Positions 15,138-20,465 of a stretch of 20,465 bases of DNA are shown here, in pieces; within the stretch, counting starts at the first letter, position 1, and every line of letters starts with the position of its first letter. The stretch spans positions 1 through 20,465 of the forward strand of contig JBFKOL010000041.1 in NCBI GenBank assembly GCA_041628815.1, given 5' to 3'. A program made the position numbers and the translations under genes. The notes under the pieces are model-generated. The model worked only from the letters and a program-made list of their open reading frames with translations, did no database searches and was not told the origin of the DNA. This DNA comes from JBFKOL01 sp041628815. Its GTDB lineage: Bacteria > Bacteroidota > Bacteroidia > Chitinophagales > Saprospiraceae.

Positions 15138-15521
15138 TTATTCGCAATCATCAATACTGGCCTCAAAAAGACCCAGGACTGTAAATCCACTATTGAAATC
15201 AAAGTAATCTACAGTTCTGAAAAGCACCAGGCCTCCTTCCGGTACAGTACCGCTGGACGAGATATTATCTCCTGAAATATATATTCCGTCTTCGATGGGG
15301 TTATCATCGATCACGACGTTCGAGGAAGCGCAGTCACCGACGACATTGCCGACATTCAGGTTGGCGTCATTGATATCAAAAAATACGTTGTTTCTGCATT
15401 TGACCTTAATTCTTCCAAATGGAGAATGAACGCCAGTAGGAACAGAGACTAATTCGCTGCCATCATTGGTGGCAATGTTTCTGAGTAAATAATCAAATGA
15501 CTGTCCTTCGTTAACGGATAA
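15138..15521 (-). pseudogene. Detached C-terminal part of the metallopeptidase, in frame after an internal TGA
   Basis: Directly after the TGA at 15522-15524 the same frame stays open for 127 codons and ends with TAA at 15138-15140, followed by a second TAA. It begins LSVNEGQSFDYLLRNIATND, the continuation of the Ig-like domain broken at '...SCSQVDI'. In related proteins this motif reads roughly 'CSQVxILLSTDGG', so the TGA stands where a Leu is expected and TTA to TGA is one base change. It then has 'GRIKVKCRNNVFFDINDANL' and a final region of about 50 residues, with GDNISSSGTV, GGLVLFRTV and SGFTVLG leading to DDCE. That region resembles the three-coathanger-stack surface domain of Bacteroidota. 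The lack of any further stop or frameshift indicates recent damage, a sequencing error, or readthrough. Confidence 0.8.
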
Positions 15522-17312
15522 TCAGATATCCACCTGTGAACATGAGATGGGTTCCTCCGTCGTCATGGCAACATTCCAGGTAACTTCGATGACCCCTGAA
15601 ATATCACCAGGTGTGTTTTGGCTGGTAATCATAAAGGGCTCGCCGGTATCAACGACTTCCAGTGTTATAAGGTCGTAATCATATCCTCCGGCACCATTTT
15701 TTCGATCCCGGGCAATGAACTGAAAGTTCAATGTTCGATCTACATTGCTCAGTGCTTCACCATAGGTGGTCGTATTTTCGGCGATATCTGACATTTGTGG
15801 AAACACCCTTGTCGCATCTGGGGAGGGTTCGAAAGATCGAAACAATGGCCCGTTGGTCGCGTCGGGGTCAATATCACCGGCAGGCCCAAGATCCCACTGT
15901 TCCCAATTGTAGACGAGTGGATCGCCGTCGGGGTCGGTGGCTGATCCGGTCAATTCAAAAGGAGTCCCTGCAGGGATGCTTTTACCATTGATGCCTTCTT
16001 CATTACCATTGGCCACAGGTGGTTGGTTGGTTGACGTGATTTCAGTTGGACATGAACCACCTGTCGAAGGGTCAGAAATATGTGCACTCATTTCCATAAG
16101 GCTTATCAGATGAAAGTAAGGGTCACTGTTTTGTTGAATGTTCTGAGCGCCACATATTCCTGCATAAGCCTGGATGGTCGATCCGCTTCCAGGCTCATAA
16201 GCGGTGCTGCCATTCCTATTACCGCCACTACAGGATCCTGCGTCGCCATTGAACGTATGATTGCCCCCAAATTGATGACCCAATTCATGGGCCACATAGT
16301 CGACATAGAATGGATCGTTGATGGGCATGTTCAATCCTGTAACTCCTCTTGCCTTATCGAAGGAGTCACAGATCACGGCCAATCCCGCCACTCCACCTCC
16401 ACCAGTGCTGAAAACATGACCGACGTCATAGTTGTCAGTACCGATGACCAGATCCAGGTTTAATTGATTTTCGGAAAGCATTAAAAAGCCGTTGTTGTTG
16501 GTATAGGGGTCAGTCACTGGATCTGTATACACGATCATATCGTTGTCAGGCACCAAGGTAAAACTGACGGCCAATTCTTCTTCGTAAATGCCGCGTACAC
16601 GGTTCAGAGCGGTTACAATGGCGGCAAGACCATCTTGTACCGTTCCTCCATGAAATGCGGTGTATTCTCCAGTTGCCGCTATGGCTATGCGATAGATTCT
16701 TTGTATCACTGGTGTGAGAGATTTTTTTTCTCTGTCTTTTGAGGTCCTTTCCGGTTTCTTGATTTCAGATGCATTACTTACAAATCCACAGGTAAATAAT
16801 TGATCTGCAACAGGCGACAGGTTTTTTCGGTAATATGACTGGTACAATTCGGTTTGTTCAGTATAAAGGGGATCGACAAAAAAGGAGCCGTCCACTGTAA
16901 AGACCATTGCATGAAACCCGTGGGAGGTATGGTCGAGATAAATCCTGTTTTCCGTATTATCTACTCCAATTCCTGTAAAGGTTTTGATTTCCGCATATTC
17001 ACTTTGAAGACGTCCTGTCAATATAGGTGCCTCCCCGATTCTGAATTTCAACATCCGGCCGTCTGGTGAAGGAACATCGATAATTGAACCATTCTCAAAC
17101 CCTGTCTCACCCCTCGATGGCGTTCGTGACAACTCGTTTTTAAAGCTTGGTAAGTCTAATTGCAGTGCCCTGTACTTGGCCGGCTTAATAGGTCTTTCCT
17201 GATTTAGTGATTTCTGGGGGATGACCTGGATATCTTGCCAATAAGATTGTGCGGACAAACTCTGTACACAAAATAATGCGATGACCACCATCACCAGTAC
17301 AGGATTTTTCAT
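15522..17312 (-). CDS. Reprolysin-like (M12B-type) zinc metallopeptidase, C-terminally cut by an in-frame TGA
   Basis: The protein has 596 residues. In order: a signal peptide (1-22, ending LSAQ); a propeptide-like region (about 23-200); a metzincin domain (about 203-415) with HELGHQFGGNH at 342-352 (His342, Glu343, His346, His352 plus Gly349); a PKD/cadherin-like domain (about 430-555, 'TDPDGDPLVYNWEQ'); and the start of a further Ig-like domain (from about 556) that stops abruptly at CSQVDI. The usual Met-turn position carries Gln381 (GSTIQAYAGIC). It is a secreted protease likely acting on extracellular protein. The intact frame would be 724 residues (596, the TGA, 127). The catalytic domain is complete, so the shortened product could still be active, but it would lack its final surface domain. 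It lies 96 bp downstream of the T9SS-sorted repeat protein on the same strand. Confidence 0.86.
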   Translation of the reverse strand: MKNPVLVMVVIALFCVQSLSAQSYWQDIQVIPQKSLNQERPIKPAKYRALQLDLPSFKNELSRTPSRGETGFENGSIIDVPSPDGRMLKFRIGEAPILTGRLQSEYAEIKTFTGIGVDNTENRIYLDHTSHGFHAMVFTVDGSFFVDPLYTEQTELYQSYYRKNLSPVADQLFTCGFVSNASEIKKPERTSKDREKKSLTPVIQRIYRIAIAATGEYTAFHGGTVQDGLAAIVTALNRVRGIYEEELAVSFTLVPDNDMIVYTDPVTDPYTNNNGFLMLSENQLNLDLVIGTDNYDVGHVFSTGGGGVAGLAVICDSFDKARGVTGLNMPINDPFYVDYVAHELGHQFGGNHTFNGDAGSCSGGNRNGSTAYEPGSGSTIQAYAGICGAQNIQQNSDPYFHLISLMEMSAHISDPSTGGSCPTEITSTNQPPVANGNEEGINGKSIPAGTPFELTGSATDPDGDPLVYNWEQWDLGPAGDIDPDATNGPLFRSFEPSPDATRVFPQMSDIAENTTTYGEALSNVDRTLNFQFIARDRKNGAGGYDYDLITLEVVDTGEPFMITSQNTPGDISGVIEVTWNVAMTTEEPISCSQVDI

Positions 17313-17331
17313 TTGAACTGCGTTGATATTA

Positions 17332-17354
17332 GGATTTCATTTATATGAATATCC
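17332..17354. repeat. Imperfect hairpin between repeat-protein and metallopeptidase genes
   Basis: GGATTTCAT and ATGAATATCC pair with one bulged base around a 4-nt loop, within the 96-bp spacer. It lies about 20 nt upstream of the metallopeptidase ATG (17312), so it could act as a leader structure or operator. AT-rich and only moderately stable by eye. Confidence 0.3.
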
Positions 17355-17408
17355 AAGATACAAAGTGGCCTTATTAAGAAAGAGGTTTGACGACGGAAAT
17401 AATATTCC

Positions 17409-20400
17409 TCAATTCAGCAAAGTGACATCACCAGCAATTACTTCCTTTTTGTTTTGGCTGAAATCATCCGAATACAGCACTTCTGCCATCACGATATAGA
17501 CGCCCGGTTTGACTTTGTCCCCATTGTATCGACCATCCCAGAATGCTGCTGGGTCCCGGGTAGAAAAGAGAACATTTCCCCAACGGTCGAAAACAGACAT
17601 ATGAAAGCTATGGAGAATGACGGATGGCGGAATTTCGACGCGCAGGAAATCATTTTGACCGTCGCCATTCGGTGAAAAGGCATTGGGTATATATGCGTTA
17701 AAACTGATGCATTCCCTGTTGGATACTACAATGGATGTTTCATAGATGCATCCAATGTCGGTCATAGCGGTGGCTGTGTACTGTCCAGGATCGGAGACCA
17801 CCAGGGTCGGCCCAACCGTGCCATCGCTCCAAACGATGTCCACGTCACTCCTGTCTGCGGTGATTATGGCATCATTTTCTTCACATTTGAGTATATCGTC
17901 ACCGACATTAAATACAGGCAATTGTTGAACATCAACCTGTACTTCATCAGAACCGGCACACCCGTCGAGGAATGCTGTAGCCGTGTATTTACCTGCCGTC
18001 GAAACCTGGATGGCCGGCGTAGATTCGCCTGTCGACCATACGATATCCCATTGACTGTTGGAGACTTCCAACATCGTGGTTTCATTTTCACAGATTACGA
18101 TGTCTTCACCGAGGTCAACCATGGGTACCGGTTTGGTGCTGAGTGTGAGCTCGTCCTCAGAGGTGCATCCGGATATACTGACGCTCACCTGGTAGGTTCC
18201 TTCAGAGGACACATCTATTTGTGCCGTTGTTTCACCGGTATTCCATTCGTACATAGAACCCGTTACTGATGCGTCGAGTCTCAGCGTGGTCCCATCACAG
18301 ATCAGGGTATCAGGCCCCAGGGAGAAGACTGGGAACGGTTGAATCCTGACAGCCACGGAGTCCCTGTAAAAACAGTTGTCCAGGCTGGCCTCTGCCCACA
18401 CCAGGCCTGATGTCGACACCGATATGGCTCTCGTTGTTTCTGATGTGCTCCAAAGGTAGTCATCAAAATCTCCGTCTACCTCAATGTTTGTGCTCTCACC
18501 TTCACAAACGACTGTCTCTGTTCCCAGGTCAAAAACGGGAATGGGCCTGACAGTCAGATGCATTGAATCGGATGCTGTACAACTAGCTCCTTCCGTTTGA
18601 GTAACGGTGACGATGTAAGCACCAGCGTCTTCCGCCTCGATGAAGGCATTCTGATCACCGGTATTCCATGCATAGGATAAACCATTTTGCTGTTGGCCAA
18701 TGAGGATACTTTCACCCTGGCAAATACTTTGATCTCCCCCTAAGTCAATAACGGGAACCTCCTGGTACGTCACGATTGCAGTGTCCGAGACTGCACATCC
18801 GTTTATGCTTACATGTACGATGTAAATGCCATCTGTGTCGACGGTCAGGATAGATTCGGATGCGCCATTTTCCCACAGATGTTCTCCTTCGATCACCCGT
18901 GTATCGAGGACAACCGAAGTGCCGCGGCAGGCTATCGTATCCTCAGGCAGTGATGGTACCGGCAAGCTCTGTACCGTTACGAAGACCGTGTCCAGTGTTG
19001 TACATACGCCGTCGACGATCTGTACCGAGTATTCTCCTCCCGCCATAACATCTATTTCAGAGGTGGTCTCCAGATTGGACCACAGATAGTTCAGACCATC
19101 GGGACCTGCATCCAAAGTCACCTGTGTGCCAGCACATATCAGGGTGTCCTTCGGTAACATGGCTTCGGGGGGGCTTTGAAAGTCAACCACGATCGTGTCG
19201 TAGGCCAGGCAACCCTCGGTTCCTGCTTCCAGGATATAACTGCCAGGCATGGTAACATCCAACGCTGATTGACCCGGGAAACCCTCCCAGTTGACGGTAT
19301 ATCCTGGCCCGAATTGGGGAGCCAAAACAAGTGTTTTGCCTTCGCATAGCGTAGTGTCGGGACCTAATCTTATGTTGTCGAGGTCGACAAACTCTACTTC
19401 TATGATCTGTTGACTTGTACAGACACCCATCTGAACAAATACGCCGTAGTCACCTCCTTCGGTCACCGTTATGCTATTCGATTCTGTTCCGTTGTTCCAC
19501 CTGTGGAAGGCGTCGGTAAGACCAGTCGTTAGTACGATTGTGTCTCCCGGGCAGACTGTTGTGTCGTTTCCTATGTCAAATACGGGTGCTGGATCGAAAA
19601 ACAGATTGGCACTATCCCTGGCGGCGCAATGTCCTATGCGCATCTCAAGCCAGTACAACCCCGTGGCGGTGGCTCGAAGGGACGGGCCACTGGTGCCATC
19701 ACTCCAGAGCCTTTCAGCTTCCGGAGATGACGGAGCATTCAAGGTGATAGACCGGCCTTCACATTGCGTGGGAAAGATGCCGAGATCAATTTCTGGCAAT
19801 AAGGCAACGTCCACCGAGATAGAGTCACTTACCACGCAAGCTCCCGCCATGATCGTTACAGCATAAAGTCCTTCGTTGCTGACAGTGATGTTCGGCGAAT
19901 TCTCACCGGTATTCCACACGGTCAAGCCCATGATATCTCCGGTGCTTAGCACGAGGCTTTGATCTTCGCAAAGCAATGTGTCGCTGCCTAAATCCAAATC
20001 GGGTTTTGTTTCAAAAAATACATCGATGGAATCTGTAATGGCGCAACGCCCTTTGCTCGAGGTGAGCCAATAGGTTCCCTGAGCGTTGACCAGGAAATCA
20101 TCCTCCGTACTTCCATCGTTCCAGGAGAGGTCGCCATCGGCCAATCCCGCTGACAATATGAGGGTCTCTCCTTCACAGAGGGTGGTATCTTGTCCTAAGT
20201 CAAATGGATTCAATGTATTGACAGAAATAGTAATGACATCTGAAGATTGACAACGTCCGTTGGTAATGGTAAGTGCGTAGTCATCGGGGTCAGAGACAGC
20301 GATAAAAGAGGCTGTGTCACCGGTATTCCAAAGGTATGTCCCACCTGGAAAATTTTGTCCTATTAGAATGGATTCATCTTCACAGAGTACCGTGTCGCTG

Positions 20401-20465
20401 CCCAAATCCAAATCGGGTTTTGTGTCAAAAAATACATCGATGGAATCTGTAATGGCGCAACGCCC
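17409..20465 (-). CDS. Giant Ig-like repeat surface protein with T9SS type B sorting domain (5' partial)
   Basis: The frame is open across the right window edge; at least 1018 residues are seen and the start and signal peptide lie outside. It consists of 13 complete tandem units of about 69 residues plus the end of another, each beginning like DLGxDTxLCExxxLxL and holding a W[NS]TGET-like centre and a Gly-x-Cys before the last strand. Each unit therefore has two conserved Cys, suggesting one disulphide per Ig-like/PKD-like domain. The last 99 residues (17412-17708) are a gliding-motility-associated C-terminal (T9SS type B) domain: YIPNAFSPNGDGQNDFLRV, VFDRWGNVLF, FWDGRYNG, KPGVYIVMAEV. It should be exported by the type IX system and act at the cell surface or be released, probably in adhesion. 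Ligand unknown. It stands upstream of the split metallopeptidase. Confidence 0.9.
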   Translation of the reverse strand, partial: GRCAITDSIDVFFDTKPDLDLGSDTVLCEDESILIGQNFPGGTYLWNTGDTASFIAVSDPDDYALTITNGRCQSSDVITISVNTLNPFDLGQDTTLCEGETLILSAGLADGDLSWNDGSTEDDFLVNAQGTYWLTSSKGRCAITDSIDVFFETKPDLDLGSDTLLCEDQSLVLSTGDIMGLTVWNTGENSPNITVSNEGLYAVTIMAGACVVSDSISVDVALLPEIDLGIFPTQCEGRSITLNAPSSPEAERLWSDGTSGPSLRATATGLYWLEMRIGHCAARDSANLFFDPAPVFDIGNDTTVCPGDTIVLTTGLTDAFHRWNNGTESNSITVTEGGDYGVFVQMGVCTSQQIIEVEFVDLDNIRLGPDTTLCEGKTLVLAPQFGPGYTVNWEGFPGQSALDVTMPGSYILEAGTEGCLAYDTIVVDFQSPPEAMLPKDTLICAGTQVTLDAGPDGLNYLWSNLETTSEIDVMAGGEYSVQIVDGVCTTLDTVFVTVQSLPVPSLPEDTIACRGTSVVLDTRVIEGEHLWENGASESILTVDTDGIYIVHVSINGCAVSDTAIVTYQEVPVIDLGGDQSICQGESILIGQQQNGLSYAWNTGDQNAFIEAEDAGAYIVTVTQTEGASCTASDSMHLTVRPIPVFDLGTETVVCEGESTNIEVDGDFDDYLWSTSETTRAISVSTSGLVWAEASLDNCFYRDSVAVRIQPFPVFSLGPDTLICDGTTLRLDASVTGSMYEWNTGETTAQIDVSSEGTYQVSVSISGCTSEDELTLSTKPVPMVDLGEDIVICENETTMLEVSNSQWDIVWSTGESTPAIQVSTAGKYTATAFLDGCAGSDEVQVDVQQLPVFNVGDDILKCEENDAIITADRSDVDIVWSDGTVGPTLVVSDPGQYTATAMTDIGCIYETSIVVSNRECISFNAYIPNAFSPNGDGQNDFLRVEIPPSVILHSFHMSVFDRWGNVLFSTRDPAAFWDGRYNGDKVKPGVYIVMAEVLYSDDFSQNKKEVIAGDVTLLN
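19981..20051 (-). repeat. Near-identical 71-bp direct repeat, copy A
   Basis: These 71 bp match 20395-20465 at 69 of 71 positions. The offset is 414 bp, exactly two repeat units. They encode GRCAITDSIDVFFETKPD and the start of the next unit. The identity is far above that of other unit pairs, which points to a recent two-unit duplication or gene conversion. Confidence 0.9.
20395..20465 (-). repeat. Near-identical 71-bp direct repeat, copy B (reaches window edge)
   Basis: Partner of 19981-20051, with two mismatches (one silent, one Glu/Asp). The match is still unbroken at the window's last base, so the duplicated segment continues into the neighbouring sequence and its full length is unknown. 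Confidence 0.9.

Larger units (their letters stand above)
17709..20465 (-). repeat. Tandem array of about 207-bp Ig-like coding repeats (13 plus a partial)
   Basis: Unit openings read in order from the right edge: DLGSDTVLCED, DLGQDTTLCEG, DLGSDTLLCED, DLGIFPTQCEG, DIGNDTTVCPG, RLGPDTTLCEG, MLPKDTLICAG, SLPEDTIACRG, DLGGDQSICQG, DLGTETVVCEG, SLGPDTLICDG, DLGEDIVICEN and NVGDDILKCEE. Protein-level similarity is regular, while DNA-level identity between most units is low. The array is therefore old, apart from the local duplication listed next. Confidence 0.85.

Noticed and set aside
15522..15524. TGA as a sense codon (alternative genetic code or selenocysteine) to explain the split metallopeptidase
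   Set aside because: TGA is the normal end of several intact genes in this window (VOC, coiled-coil, DUF1080, DUF481, VPS10, serA-like), and the expected residue is Leu, not Cys/Sec or Trp. No selenocysteine-type hairpin was seen directly after the TGA.
17709..20465. Regular repeats considered as a CRISPR array or tandem noncoding repeat
   Set aside because: The period is about 207 bp, the frame is open throughout and the conservation is at protein level; these are coding Ig-like domains.

Overview
The window looks like a chromosomal stretch from a Bacteroidota member, most likely near Saprospiraceae/Lewinellaceae or a related Bacteroidota order. The evidence is: a C-terminal type IX secretion (T9SS type B / gliding-motility-associated) sorting domain on a giant Ig-like repeat protein; a reprolysin-type metallopeptidase of the layout common in marine Bacteroidota; a VPS10/sortilin-type BNR-repeat exported protein; lipoprotein signal peptides; and almost no Shine-Dalgarno sequences ahead of the genes. 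No RNA gene, CRISPR array, phage or insertion sequence was recognised. The genus is inference.

Layout. 1-370 (-): 5' part of an isopenicillin-N-synthase-like Fe(II)/2-oxoglutarate dioxygenase. 863-1810 (-): short (ACT-less) D-3-phosphoglycerate dehydrogenase. 2119-4487 (+): compact three-gene operon of a TIM-barrel sugar epimerase/isomerase, a VOC metalloprotein and a ThuA-like lipoprotein. 4503-7578 (-): four genes, namely a membrane-anchored coiled-coil protein, a DUF1080 (3-keto-disaccharide hydrolase) lipoprotein, a Nudix hydrolase and a fatty acid desaturase. 7710-8468 (+): DUF481-like outer-membrane barrel, overlapping tail-to-tail with a 1044-residue VPS10/BNR protein (8456-11590, -). 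11733-12821 (+): Tat-exported Gfo/Idh/MocA oxidoreductase, convergent with a YtcJ-type amidohydrolase (12833-14563, -). 14564-15137: gene-poor gap with one 27-codon hydrophobic small ORF. 15138-17312 (-): metallopeptidase gene split by an in-frame TGA. 17409-20465 (-): at least 13 tandem two-cysteine Ig-like repeats ending in a T9SS type B domain; its 5' end lies outside the window.

How the genes may work together. The epimerase, ThuA lipoprotein, DUF1080 lipoprotein and Tat-exported Gfo/Idh/MocA enzyme are the families that recur in bacterial 3-keto-glycoside metabolism (C3 oxidation of a glycoside, cleavage of the keto-glycoside, then handling of the 3-keto sugar). Three of the four carry export signals. 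They are spread over about 10 kb on both strands rather than in one operon, so a shared pathway is inference. The right-hand third is surface/secretion biology: a metallopeptidase and a T9SS-sorted repeat protein on the same strand.

Most notable observation: the metallopeptidase reading frame continues for 127 codons beyond the TGA, completing an Ig-like domain and a C-terminal surface domain. This looks like a single-base nonsense change (expected Leu TTA read as TGA), a sequencing error, or readthrough. TGA ends many other genes here, so a changed genetic code is excluded.
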